From assembly GCA_021613335.1 (NCBI GenBank), contig JAJTWR010000236.1, positions 89,501 through 153,500 of the forward strand: a stretch of 64,000 nucleotides of DNA. Direction: 5' to 3'. The position numbers and the translations under genes were made by a program. The stretch comes from Whitmania pigra (Eukaryota > Annelida > Clitellata > Hirudinida > Haemopidae). Shown here in pieces: positions 1-14,385 of this stretch. The notes beneath the pieces were generated by a model that searched no databases, had not been told where the DNA came from, and saw nothing but the letters and a program-made list of their open reading frames with translations. The first letter of the stretch is position 1. The number at the start of each line of letters is the position of its first letter.

Positions 1-3000
1 ACCGTTCAATCAACCAATGCTTTTAGAGTTTGAAGAAAAATTCGATGTTTCTGCGATTGAAGTGCTTCTTCGATTTAAATTAAATTAAATTAAATTAAAT
101 CACTTAAAATCTCCATTAGTTGACTCAATTTCATTTGAAGTTGCTTCAAAAAATGGATTAAAACAAAATTATCTGAAACATGTTGATCTAATTCGCATCT
201 ATGGTTATCTAATATATTATTGTTGTGGTTTCGGAATAATTAAGTTTATATTGCTAATGTAATTAAATTCATATTTAATTATATTTTGTATTTTTTCGTG
301 CACGTGGCCTCGCTATTATTGATATAGAAAGTATTCTCGCTAATCACCTGACTTGACAATCAGCAAGAGTCCAGACAACACAGAAGCCCAAATATCCATT
401 TGCGTCCTTAAGTACCTCAAATCCTTCAACACTTAACTTCTGTTATTCAGTTCCGTTAACTGAATACTTGCTCTAATAAACTTATTAGTTAACTTGCTTA
501 TTTGCGGACTCCCGGGTTATTTCATTATTATTGTTTTTTATCTCCTATTCTGAACAGAAAACAACAACAATATATAAAAAGAAAAATATTCGAACACAAT
601 AGGAAGAAATCAGAAATGAAATTACTATGCCCAGGGCAAACCTAAAGGGATTCACATGTCGTCAATTCAATAAGAGATAGATTGAAAAAAAAGCATCATA
701 TTTTTATAAAATTCGTAAATAGTTCAATTTGATCCAGGAAGTTGTTTGAGGCAAACTTTTATATTAAAAAAATCATTTCCAGAGTCGCTAAATAATAAAA
801 ATTAATATTTGTAAGATTTTGTATTGTCATGAATAATAATAGTAATAACAATAAATAATGCTCTACGTCACCACAAACTTCCATTACCAATAAGTACTAA
901 ATTATTCACGACATGACTATCGTTCGTAAGAATAATTGTGATAAATTATGCGAGAACTAATAAATATTCACGAGCCATTAACTGGAGGCTTACAAAGCGC
1001 TTTGTTCGAGAGTCGGAAATTGAGCTCGAAAAAGCGCATCCATAGTTGGCCTATTTAGTCGTCGTCTGCTGTCATTTCCCGCCCTAACGTGGCAGACGTT
1101 AATAAGCACAAGTCACGAGGACATCTGAACTCTTCTTCCCGGACCATTGGATTACATGGAAGTGTTTTACTTGCTACACCTGATAAATGGGGCCTTAACC
1201 CAGTTTAAACTGACGTTCGTAAAATATTGGATTTCTGGGTAAATATTAACTTAATCCATTTTGCTAAATTTTAAGTTTATTCGGGAGATACACACGGTGT
1301 CTTAAATCACAATTATTATTATTTTTTTGTAAATTTTTTAACCTAAATTGTTCAAATTTATAATTATGCATGGAACGGGTGGAGTGGATTGCTGGGATCA
1401 AAATCTGGCATGCTATATGACGATTCAGCATAGGTAAAAAAATGTTGGTATGGGTTTTAGATTTTGCATAGATTAGACCATCAAAAATTACAACTGCATT
1501 GTCGAAAAAAGAAAGTTCCCGATCATAAATGTCTTCCATTCCTTCGGAAGATTGTACAAGTTTACGTGAAAAGCTTGACTCCTGGCAATGTCCCAAAGGT
1601 TTTAGATGATGAGTCTATCATCTTCTCGACTCTCAATTGAACAACGAACTTCCTTCATGAAGTCTTTCGTGAAGTCTACATTGAAATCTTTATTGCAAAT
1701 TTGGACCACCCAGAGCACTCAGCGACGTTGGGCGGCGTCTGGATGCAAAGGGTTATCCGTCCTTGCATGTCAGATATGATATGCTGGGTTGGATCCAGTT
1801 TGTTTCAAAGCATTCCATCACAATTAAGTTGAACTGAATTTAATTTATGAGGTTTGGTGACTTTACAAACATTTTATAATGTACTAATAATATTTATTTT
1901 ATATATATTAATATTTTAGAATTTAATTTAAAAAACATTACATCTGAACAATAAATGTATTAACAATCTTTATTTTATATATATTTAAAATTTAATTAAA
2001 TGAAAACATTATATACAATAAACATGAACAATAAATATCAAATATACTTGTTTATTCATTAAATTAAAGGTTATAATTGCCAAATAATAAATAACCTCCG
2101 TCGCTTTATTATAATTTATGATTTACACCGTCAAAGAAAAAAGCCATATCCTTTGCAGCTAAAGCTCATATTTCTGACCACACTGGGCAGAGTTTGGCAA
2201 TAAAAGTTTTTAAACTATTTATTACAATGTTTTCATGCCTAGAACAACGCAAATAATTTCACAAATTTATAAAATTGCATCGTGGGCTGATATGGGTTAA
2301 ATTAATATTGGTCTCAATGGCTATTTGTTTCTGGGGCAGGTTTCATGCTGGATGTTTGGAGGTCAAAAGTAGTGGTGATATTTGTTATTATTGTTGTTGT
2401 TGTTGTTGTTGTTGTTATTATTATTATTTTTTACATTAGTCTTACATAAAATTTTCTTTCAAGAAGTTTCTTTGTATTTTCGTTTCATTTCAACTCGTAA
2501 TTTTTTTCTTTTTGAATTTAATAATAAAAATAAAAATGAAAATGAACTCCTCAAAGGAAGTGCTGATTGAATTTGAGTCTCATGCATTTTTCAAGTCAAC
2601 CAGCCAATCAGCTGCTACGTTTCTCTAATCTTTTTGAACTCTCGAATTGAGCCGAAAACAACGTTGAGATTTTACCACCTTTTCTAATACTTCACTCTTG
2701 ATGATGTTGTTTTCTTCAACTGCTTATTATTATAAATAATTATATAGAAATTATGAACAGCCTCTGGTCCAAGTTAATGTTCGTGTTTCATTAATTTATT
2801 CATCCATTTATCAATTCATTCATTCATTCATCCATTCGTAATACATTCACTCATTCATTCATTCCCCAACCTGGAAAATTGAGATTAACCTTAAGTAATC
2901 TGGTGTATTTCAGATATTACTCCATGCGTGCATCTGTACAATATAAGATATACCTGTAAAATATATGACATACATGTACAATATATGATAAACCTGTAAA

Positions 3001-5670
3001 ATATATGATATACCTGTACAATATATGACATACCTGTACAATATATAATATACTTGTACAATATATGATATACCAGTACAATATATGATATACCTGTACA
3101 ATATATGATATACCTGTACAATATATGATATACCTGTACAATATATGATATACCTGTGCAATATATAATATGATATACCTCTAGCGTTCCTGCTGATTGA
3201 ATAGGTGACCGAATTGCATGACTGGACTGTTCAATTCAGATATGGTTGTTTATTAATAATTAACCCGAGCTGTTTGTGTTCTGCAGACGATTTGTGCGCT
3301 CTCGTCATATTTTCTTTTTTATGTCTATTTTTCTCTCTTTTCCATTTGCCAACCCGGTGGCGAGCGATCGATGATGATGATGATGGCGGCGCCATCGATG
3401 TGATGAATCAATGGTGATGATAATGACTAAATTGTTAGTTTTTATTAGGCATAATGGCGAATGTCTCTCATCCAGTAAAAGGGAATCATACGTTTCCTAA
3501 CATCTATTCACACATCAGTAAATAACTTTACAAACTTTACGTACACTCTTGCTTTTGGCATAAAAGACACGCATTATTCGGGTTGGCCTTAACCCTTGGG
3601 TCTCCTGTGTTGACCTGCTCAAGTTCAAAAGGTTATTTCACGAAACTAAATCATTGGAGCGTGCACCGACATCCAACACATCATCAAAGGGAATATATAA
3701 TTTTTTTTTCTGAAATTAATTTTCCTTCCCTCGAGTTGAGGATTCCATTTTTTTATTTCATCTTCCTTCATTCCTTCCGGTCTTTTTCTCTGAAGACGAA
3801 AAAATGTTGGCTGGTGATGGATGTAACTGACGAGAACACTGATTTTTTATGAGCAAGTTAAATTGAAGGTGAATGGACAATTATGATGATGATGATGATG
3901 ATGGCGATGGTGATGACGACGATGATGATGGTTATGATTGTGGCGTTGGTTATGATGATACTGACGGTGTTGATGATCTTCGGCACTCTTTTTATCTCAA
4001 CGGCGTAGGAAGTTTATTTTTATTTTAATTCGGTGAGCGAAGTGCATTCCTATCGAAAGTGATTGGATTCCCTGATGGGTTTATGAATATTAACAAGATT
4101 TATGAATATTAACTAGTTTAGGAACATTAAAAAGGACATAAATATTATGTTAATCTCTACACATGCAAATATGTTACAAAAAATACATTTACAGGAATAT
4201 TTACAGGGTCATTTACGAACTCCAATTTGTTGAAATACAATTCTCATATAACACGCAGTCTTCTTACGAATTTAAGCATTTTAATTGAAAATTTCAAATA
4301 TATATATATATATTTGTTTTTTACCTCTAAAGTTCATCGACCTGTGCAGAATTAGAGCTAGATTGTTGTTGTTGTTATTGTTGTAATTAGCTAGCATATC
4401 ATCTACGGTGATGAAGTTCGTTGTGATGATGACGATGACGGTGATGTCGCGGTGGCGGCGATGGAATTCTGAGGAAAAAAAACCGTGGTTTAGACCTAAT
4501 ACGACGAGAGGAAGCGATGAGCGTGATTTAATGCCTTCACACGTCCTCAGAACCTCCATGCTTTTACTTTCGATTCTCTACTTTATTCATCCCCCTGGAC
4601 TCATTTCTCCGAAGGAATGTTGAAGATGATGATGATAATGATGATGACTATGACGGTGATGGTGGTGATGATGATGTTCAATCACTAACATACTCACCCA
4701 CTCATTAATTCATCCTCAGTCAAAAAGATGTGCGTGTGATTATCACTTGTCATGATAATGATTGTTCGTTGATTGTTCTCTGTTTATTGAGGCATTTTAT
4801 GCCAGTGTTTCGTAATTTCCTAACAACAACAACCACTATCACCAACAACAGTAACAACAACAACAACAACAAAAACGAAAACATGCCAATCCTAGGAGGA
4901 GTTGATAGGTATTTTATTGTTAACCACGAACCTTACAAGTTATTATTATTATTATTGTTGTTGCTATTATTGCTATTATAATAATAATTGTTATTATTAA
5001 TTTAAGGCGAGACTTAAAAAAAAAGAAATGTTGTACCAGAGGTTTATACGTAGTAGTTCGTTAACATGATGGATGGAAGTCTTCCATTTCAATAACCATC
5101 TGCAAATCCGTTAATGCAGGTGGTCCAATATTTTTCATCTCTCTCTCGAAAGAGGGCGGAATCGTTCAATCGACTTTTAGAACATTAATTCATTCAGTAA
5201 TTCATCCATTCATTCATTATTTTATTAATTCGCGCATTCATTCATTGTTTCGATCGTTCCTTCTCTCATTACTGCCCTCTGGGCTGGTTTCGTTTTGAAA
5301 CGGAAATTATCGCTTTCGCTTTTGACAGATGGTTGTCGTGACAACCGGAAACAGACGCAGAACTGCCACTTCGTGGTCTTCGGACTGAATTTTGAGCCAA
5401 TTATCTCCTCCTCCATGTCTCATAACAGGATCATGAGCTGGAATGCTCCTCAGAATTCAAAAGATAATTGAGTTTATCTAGGGCTCACATTAAAATGCTA
5501 AACTCGTTTCTTTAACAACAACAATAATAAAATAATGCTTGATTATCGCTCGTGTAAACAACTTATGCGTACTCTACTTCTTTAGAATTCTGCCGATAAA
5601 TTAATTTCAGTTTAAAAAATTTTGATATTAATATTTCAACAAACATTCCCGGTGATTTTCAAAAGAAAAA
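1..5670. other. AT-rich stretch without a recognised gene
   Basis: No exon with conserved coding character was recognised. Visible content is a short TTAAA-type run near 78-101, a TTG/TTA run near 2385-2430, CATT-type repeats around 2795-2870, GAT-type tracts around 3880-3975 and 4625-4680, CAA/TTA tracts around 4815-4980, and the 20-bp array listed separately. The 340-540 stretch has an AATAAA-containing, LTR-like look but no partner was found. Because the Rap-GEF gene at 8537 is 5'-incomplete, this stretch may be one of its introns or its upstream flank; I cannot tell which. Confidence 0.4.
2924..3180. repeat. 20-bp minisatellite (about 12 copies)
   Basis: Tandem units close to ATATATGATATACCTGTACA with single-base variants (CTGTAAA, CTTGTACA, CCAGTACA). 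The period of 20 is not a multiple of three, yet all three minus-strand frames stay open because the unit lacks stop codons there. Those Tyr/Ile-rich frames are therefore not genes. Confidence 0.85.
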
Positions 5671-5673
5671 ATT

Positions 5674-6440
5674 ATGCCGAGACCGAGAAGTGCGAGAAAG
5701 AGGCCAGTTGCGAATCTAAGATTGCGGCGAACTCCATTTGTGTGAAAATTGTTTTAAAGTGAACGAGGATTGTCTGAAGAAATTTGCAGAAGAAAATAGA
5801 AAAGTTACGAAGGAAGAATTTAACGACTTGTTAGCCTAAGAATGTTAAAGGACTTAAAACCAGAATCAGGACAACCGATGAGTTGGTGAGTGCCATCGTG
5901 GAACAAGGAAAGCAAATAGAAGATCTTTAACAGAACTTGAAGGAACTGAATAAAGTTTTTATAACAAAGTTAGATGGAAACAAGCAAGAAACCAAATTAT
6001 GGTCAAGTTTGTTTAAATCTTGATGACAGACTTTGAAAAGGTTCAAGGCTCAGTGACAGATGCAAAATCTAAAATAAAAATTAGCAATGAGAGGCAAAGA
6101 AGCCAGAATAACAACATAGTGTACAACTTGGCAAAAGATGTTGAAAAGTCCAAAGAAAGAGAACTTGTGTCCAAGTTTCTGAAAGAAATAACTGGAGAAA
6201 AATTGAAAAAGAAATTCTAGAAATGTTCAGAATTGGAAACAAGTTGAAGATATCTCAAAGCCAAGGCCTTTGTTGATTAAATTTAAGAACCTGTTGACCA
6301 AGAACATGGTTTTGGACAACAAATTGAAAGATAGTCAAGTCATTAGTAAAGTTATTCCAAGCCATAATTTGTCAAAGGAAGACAGGGAGACAAATTAAAA
6401 GAGATCAACCTGAACGGAGGAAGCAAGAGGTCATATTATT
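5674..6440 (+). pseudogene. Decayed non-LTR retrotransposon ORF1 remnant
   Basis: Read across frame changes, the plus strand shows a Glu/Lys-rich coiled-coil-like stretch (around 5760-6060), then a segment with NNNIVYNL (about 6108-6133), EMFRIGN (about 6220-6240), KPRPLL-like and LSKEDRE motifs (about 6370-6390). This order resembles the ORF1 proteins of CR1/L2/RTE-type LINEs, where a coiled coil precedes an RRM-like RNA-binding domain. The longest open stretch is only 66 codons (6020-6220), and stops or frameshifts separate the blocks, so it is a dead fragment. No matching ORF2 was seen next to it. Assignment to a clade is inference. Confidence 0.55.
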
Positions 6441-6664
6441 TGTACACTAAAATGTTTTAATGTTAGAATGATAATGTTTCACTAAAAATGTAAAATGAGC
6501 TTTTTTTAAATTTTCCATACTTCTTTAATTATGTCGTCAATGTTGAGAATCATGTGCAAGAACTATTTTTTTTTATTATTATTATGATTATAGCTGGTGA
6601 TTTGGTTTCATTCATTAATTTATAAAACGCAAGAGGATAAAAGAGGAGTCAACATGCGTCCAAA

Positions 6665-6895
6665 TGTGATGACAATGATGACAAACTCGATAATGAGGAT
6701 GATAAGGAGGAGGACGACGACGATGATGATGATGATGATGATGATGACGACGAAGACGATGACTTTGATGAAGATGCCTCAGGCGCCTTAGGTTTCCACG
6801 GAGACTTGAGAAGGTTCATTCATGGACTCCTAAATATGTACAATATATAATACATATATGTATATATATATATATAAATATATATACGGTTACTG
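6665..6895. repeat. GAT/GAC tract followed by TA-rich tract
   Basis: GAT/GAC/GAG triplets fill about 6690-6770, followed after a short spacer by a (TA)n/TATATG run at about 6840-6890. The Met/Thr-rich open frame over the first tract is a by-product of triplet periodicity and is not called as a gene. Confidence 0.7.
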
Positions 6896-8536
6896 AGCAG
6901 TCTTTTGCAATCATCAATTTTTGTAAAAACTTCGTGTCCATTGATATCCGTGTATTTAAAATGGATTTAAATTAAATATATTTGGAATTAAACAGACTCG
7001 AAAATATATGTGTAGTAATGACGGCATATTTTTGATTGATTTAAAAAAATTTTTAATTAAAAAAATTTTGTGATTATCTTGAATTTCTTCCCCTCGCATG
7101 AACTTCTCATGTTCACCAAGGAATAATTCATTCATTTTTCATTCAATCAGAAGATTCCCCTTTTCATCTTCTTGAGATATTCTCATTTCTTTGCGATGTT
7201 TTTGTACTTTTTAGAAAAGTATTCTACAAAGGAGTGATTGATGTGCATATTCTTGTAGTTCTTGTACGCTTGAACGTGCCTACAATTGAATAGACTGAGG
7301 TACACAAAGTACAAACATGTGATTTAAAATTTGCTTTCTTTTTTAATTTCACCGATCTATGTGCCTCGGAATCCTTGCTATATCATCATTGATTGGATTT
7401 GGCCGAAGATTGCTCCATTGTTCATTGTTCAATGTTCTCCTGTTTACCATGTATTTTATGATTTCATCTTCTGGGTCATCTTGATAATAAAAAGAAAGTC
7501 CATTCTAGGTCATCTTCACTTCACCTGTCTGAATAGAAATGATTTGATTGGTGTTCAGGTGGTCGCATAAAATGAATAAGCACATCCAAAAAAAGGCATC
7601 CATTCATAAGCAGTTCATAAATCCCAATTCTCGACATCTCAACACAAGAGAGGCACATGGTCAACCAGGAATTAAGTGGAGTGGCATCACCGAACCACTG
7701 GAAAAGCCATCAATAAGGCGGTAGGAAATGGATTGCCAATGTGGAAATTACCCGCATTAAGGATGAAGTCTCTCAGGATTACTTTGCAATATCACGCTAT
7801 TTCCATACATCCGCCCGTTTCTGAGACTTTTAAAACACTCGGAAAAATACTTTCAAAAATTACTTTTATTTTTAAAGTCCTGCATTTTATAGATATGCAT
7901 TTTTACTTTTATCTGTTTTGTGCATTTAAAGGGATAATTCTAAAACTAAATCCTTTAGAACCTCTGAATTGACATTGATAAGTCTGTCGCTTAAAAACTG
8001 AAAAACTTATTTTCCCAATTTTTGTGGTCTCAATCCATTGAAAGGACATTATCAAGGAGCATCCACGCAGAACAATAGATGCCCGAGTGTCCTCTGCTGG
8101 AAATTAATCAACGACATGAAAGTAAAATCTCCACAAGATATTTTATGGACTTCCATTTATTTTAAGCAAGAAATTTATTGATTATGTATTCAGTTCATTG
8201 AACAAATGATGAGAGAATTGGTTATTTATTTATTTAATAATTTTTGTTTGCTGTTTGTACGGACTGGTGAAACTTTTTGTGATTGTAAGAGTTAATTGAT
8301 CTATCAGTTTATATTTATGATAATTATTAATTTGTTCAAATTACTTTAATTAGATGCTATTGCATGTTATCATTGACATCAATCAACTCCGCTCTGTGTC
8401 TTCATTCTTGTTCATCCTCGTTATCATCATCATCGTCATCATCATCATCGTCATTTTCATTTATTACATTCATTTTCCAAGATCATCTCATTTTATTCAT
8501 CGCTTATCCTTTTATCATCCGCTGGATAATTTCCAG

Positions 8537-9774
8537 GCCACACCGGACATGCTGATGAAGCAGTTGATGGAAGACAACGTAATGGACGAGACTTACACTT
8601 CAGACTTTCTCCTTACCTATCGGACATTCATGAAGTCACCTGTAGAGCTTGCTGATTACTTGTTCACCTGTTTGAAGGGCACCAACGCTGACAAGGTATC
8701 TGTTTATTGAATGACCAGCAGAACACCTGGATAATGTAATTGATTAAGTTAATAATAATAATAATGATAATAATAATAATATTAATAATAATAATAATAA
8801 TATTATTCTTATTATCATCATAATCAATAATAATATTAATAATAATAATAATAATATTATTCTTATTATCATCATCATTCTTATTATTACTATTATTCTT
8901 ATTATTACTATTATCATCATCATCATCATCATTCTTATTATTACTATTATTCTTATTATTACTATTATTACTATTATCATCATCATTCTTATTATTACTA
9001 TTATTACTATTATCATCATCATTCTTATTATTACTATTATTCTTATTATTACTATTATTACTATTATCATCATCATTCTTATTATTACTATTATTCTTAT
9101 TAATATTATTATTATTACTATGTCATAGGTTCCTTATTACTGTTATAATCATATAATATTATAATAACAATTAATTAATAACAAATAATTACAAGGCGCC
9201 ATATGGAACAGAGTCCATGTTAATTTTCAAGACTAGAATTAACTTTTTCATGTCACTATTTTATTTTTTAAATGTGGAATGCGTTTAAAGGGGACCAATT
9301 TTCAGCTCAATGTGAATGTGAATATGAACGCAAAAGCAGACCAAATATGCGCGCATGTGCTGCCGGCAAATTGCAATTATCTGCGGACTTCAATTTAAAC
9401 GTCAGATCCGCAAAATATCTTCATCGTCGGTAAGACGTGGTATTTAATATAAATAAGAAATTCTACAAAATCTTTCCGAGCACCTGCTAAAAGGTATTTA
9501 ATATAAATCACACTTCACAATGTGACGACGGCGAGGTATTCTTTATAATTGAATGAAGTATTTATAACCAGAACGTCGTATGGCGAGTGGCTATTTTTAA
9601 ACTCCGGTCAGTGCCGTTGTTTGTGATTGAATCAGGTTCAAGTAACTTTAACGGCCCAACGATGGACGTCTTAAAGAGTCTTTGTAAACATTTCCGAGTC
9701 TGTGTTGGAATTTAAGCGCTAATAAAAGCTTATGGTTGACATGCCTTGGAAGACTAAATTGTGCTTTAAGTTGG

Positions 9775-9807
<33 letters not shown>

Positions 9808-9812
9808 GGTGG

Positions 9813-9846
<34 letters not shown>

Positions 9847-10094
9847 GGTGGTGATGATGATGATGATGACGATGATGATGGTAGTGTGGTGATGATGATG
9901 ATGATGACGACGATGATGATGGTAGTGGTGGTGATGCTGATGATGACGACGATGATGATGGTAGTGGTGGTGATGATGATGATGACGATGACGATGATGA
10001 TGGTAGTGGTGGTGATGCTGATGATGATGACGATGATGATGGTAGTGGTGGTGATGCTGATGATGATGACGATTGATGATGAATGGTAGTGGTG

Positions 10095-10129
<35 letters not shown>

Positions 10130-10142
10130 GTAGTGGTGGTGG

Positions 10143-10176
<34 letters not shown>

Positions 10177-10509
10177 GGTGGTGATGCTGATGATGATGAC
10201 GACGATGATGGTAGTGGTGATGATGATGATGATGATGACGACGATGATGATGGTAGTGGTGGTGATGCTGATGATGAACGACGATGATGATGGTAGTGGT
10301 GGTTGATTGCTGATGATGATGATGACGATGATGATGGTAGTGGTGGTGATGATGATGATGATGACGTGATGTGATGGTCTATGTGGTGGTGATGCTGATG
10401 ATGATGAGGACGCCGATGATGTAGTGTGGTGATGCTGATGATGATGACGATGATGATGGTAGTGGTGATGATGATGATGATGATGATGATGAGATGATGG
10501 TAGTGGTGG

Positions 10510-10540
<31 letters not shown>

Positions 10541-10626
10541 GGTGTGGTGTGTGCTGCTGATGATGACGACGATGATCTGGTAGTGGTGGTGATGCTGATA
10601 TGATGAGACGATGAGGATGGTAGTGG

Positions 10627-10661
<35 letters not shown>

Positions 10662-10671
10662 GTAGTGGTGG

Positions 10672-10705
<34 letters not shown>

Positions 10706-11639
10706 GGTGGTGATGCTGATGATGATGACGACGATGATGGTAGTGGTGATGATGATGATGATGATGACGACGATGATGAGGTATGGGTGGTGGTGATGCT
10801 GTGATGATACGACGATGATGATGGTAGTGGTGGTGATGCTGATGATGATGACGATGATGATGGTAGTGGTGGTGATGATGATATGATGATGACGATGATG
10901 ATGGTAGTGGTGGTGATGCTGATGATGATGACGATGATTGATGGTGTGGTGGGTGATGATGATGATGACGATGATGATGGTGGTGGTGATGATGATGATG
11001 GATGCTGATGATGATGATGATGGTAGTGGTGGTATGATGATGATGACGATGGATGATGATGGTGATGATGATGATGATGATGACGACGATGATGATGGTA
11101 GTGGTGGTGATGCTGATGATGATGACGATGATGATGGTAGTGGTGGTGATGATTGATGATGATGACGATGATGATGGTAGTGGTGGTGATGATGATGATG
11201 ACGATGATGATGGTGTGGTGATTGATGATGATGATGATGATGATGATGGTAGTGTGTGGTGATGATGATGATGACGATGATGATGGCGGTGGTGATGATG
11301 ATGATGATGATGATGATGATGGTAGGGTGGTGATGCTGATGATGATGACGACGATGATGGTAGTGGTGTGATGATGCTGATGATGACGATGATGATGGTA
11401 GTGGTGATGATGCTGATGATGACGACGATGATGATGGTAGTGGTGGTGATGCTGATGATGATGACCGATGATGATGGTAGTGGTGGTGATGATGATGATG
11501 ATGACGACGATGATGGTAGTGGTGGTGCTGCTGATGATGATGACGATGATGAATGGTAGTGTGGTGATGATGATGATGACGATGATGATGGTGGTGGTGA
11601 TGATGATGATGGATGATGATGATGATGGTAGTGGGGTGG

Positions 11640-11670
<31 letters not shown>

Positions 11671-11827
11671 GATGATGATGATGATGATGAGACGACGATG
11701 ATGATGGTGAGTGGTGGTGATGAGATGATGATGACGATGATGATGGTAGTGGTGGTGATGATGATGATGACGATGATGATGGTGGTGGTGATGCTGATGA
11801 TGATGACGATGATGATGGTAGTGGTGG

Positions 11828-11858
<31 letters not shown>

Positions 11859-12107
11859 GGTTGTGATGCTGATGATGATGACGACGATGATGGTAGTGGT
11901 GTGATGATGATGATGATGATGACGATGATGATGGTAGTGGTGTGATGATGATGATGATGATGACGATGATGATGGTAGTGGTGATGATGCTGATGATGAC
12001 GACGATGATGATGGTAGTGGTGGTGATGCTGATGATGATGATGACGATGATGATGGTAGTGGTGGTGATGATGATGATGACGATGATGATGGTGGTGGTG
12101 ATGATGA

Positions 12108-12139
<32 letters not shown>

Positions 12140-14329
12140 ATGATGATGATGATGACGATGATGATGATGGGGTGATGATGCTGATGATGATGACGACGAT
12201 GATGATGGTAGTGGTGGTGATGCTGATGATGATGACGATGATGATGGTAGTGGTGGTGATGATGATGATGACGATGATGATGGTGGTGGTGATGATGCTG
12301 ATGATGACGACGATGATGATGGTAGTGGGGTGCTGCTGATGATGACGATGATGATGGTGATGATGATGACGCGATGATGACGATGATGATGGTGGTGGTG
12401 GTGATGCTGCTGATGATGACGACGATGATGATGATGATGATGATAATGCCGAATGGCAGGATTGCAGGTCTGTTGTGTGGATCAGAATGCTTTTATATCG
12501 GACATGGACATGGAAGCATAAATAGGAATATTGCATCGACTCAACCAGAATTTGATTCACTCAGGCGTGTTTAGGGAGATTTTAGATCCATTAGGATTTT
12601 TATGTAATTTTAAGTACAATTTATTATTAATTAATCTAGTATAATATAGTAATAATAATTAATAATTAAAAATAAGTAAATAATTATAAGTATTATTATA
12701 AACAAATAAGTAAATATTTATAATTATTAGTATAAAATAATAAGTAAATAATTATAATTATAGATTAATTATAAATAATTAATTATAATTATAATTATTA
12801 TTATTATTAATTATAAATAATTAATTATAATTATTATTATAAATAATAAATAATTTGTTATTATTATTATTAAATAATAAAAGAAATAATTTTTGTTTAT
12901 AATTATTATTATAAATAATAAATAAAATTGTTATAATTATTATTAAATAATAAATAATTTGTTATAATTATTATTATAAATAATAAATAATTAATTAATT
13001 ATAATTACTATCTTTATAATTATATTTATATAATTATAAATAATAAATAATTAATAATAATTATTATTAATAATAATTATAATAATATTATTATTATGAT
13101 AATTAAATAATCTTTTGTTTGCTATTACAAAACAAATGTGATTAATTGCTAATGGGTCAGATAATATTTCCAAATTGTTATTGTTTTATTGTCTGAGTTT
13201 TTAAGCGAAAGCTGTTTGTAAATGATAGTGACTTCGTAAATGGTAGTTGCTGCCTAACCCGAGATAGTGTCTCAAGAAATTGCGTGTTTAGTGCTACTTG
13301 CAGAATTAATTGAAACCGGTTTCAACAAATTGATTGGTGAAGATAAGGTACAATGATCCTGATCTTTATTCGTATCTAGCAAGCGTGAAACCTATTAACC
13401 TATTTTATTAAAAATATTAACCCATTTATTTCAAGTCACAGAAGAAATTAGAAAAGTTTTAATTAATCAATTAAAATTAATCAATTTGAATTAAATGTTC
13501 ATTTGATTGCAAATAAAAGTCACTGCCAACCATGGAGGTTTAACTTTATGAAAATAATTTTTTCGCTTTCCTTGCATGAATGACTGAAGGATGAATTTGA
13601 TGAATTGGATCCATGACTGCTGAAGCAAGCATTCGTTAGAATTTGTTCTCAATTGAGAGCAAGAAATGAGGCCCATAAAGCAAGTATGGAACACATTTGC
13701 TTGGAAACGTTGGAAGAACTCAAGTTCATTGAACTTTTCCATGACAGTGAAGATTTCAATCATGTTTTCCAAATGGACAGTTAACAGTGTAGTTAGCAGA
13801 ATTTTAACAACGCAGATGATTAGGTTGTCTTTTGCCTTACTTGTCAAACATTTTTTTAAACATTTTTTAACATTTAACTTGTCAAAAATTCTTTTTAACA
13901 AGCCTGGTTATCTTCTGACTATGTTTTTCAAATTTATTTTTATAGAATTTAGATGATGATGAATCAGTGAATTGTATTTGTTAATGTAATCAATCCCTTC
14001 CTGTTTAACATAATTAATCACTCCCTGCTTAATATACATTTAACGTGTCAGAAAGTAATTAGGAGATTGTGAAATATTTTATAAAATAACTCAAAACGTT
14101 GTTAATGTTGAAATGTTTATTACATTTATTTCTGTTTAACTTTATTTATTTTTTATCAATTATAAATTAGAATGAACAGAACGTCAACTGTAATTATCAT
14201 TATTATTATTATTCAAAAAATTAAAAGATTTATATTGAAAATCTTGTTAGTATTATTATTATTAGTGATTTATATTATTATTTAATGTATTATTAAATTA
14301 TTTATTTGTTATTCTTCTTCTTCTTCTTC

Positions 14330-14385
<56 letters not shown>

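Noticed and set aside
340..560. Solo LTR
   Set aside because: AATAAA-containing segment with LTR-like feel, but no second copy, target duplication or clear TG...CA ends could be shown.
9648..12560. 970-codon minus-strand open frame rich in Ser/His/Ile/Thr
   Set aside because: It is the minisatellite read in one frame. There is no domain, the composition switches with each indel, and it overlaps equally open plus-strand frames.
13306..13348. Candidate exon with CTTGCAG acceptor and AAG|GTACAA donor
   Set aside because: Its length breaks the phase between the two REM exons, which already align without a gap to RAPGEF2.
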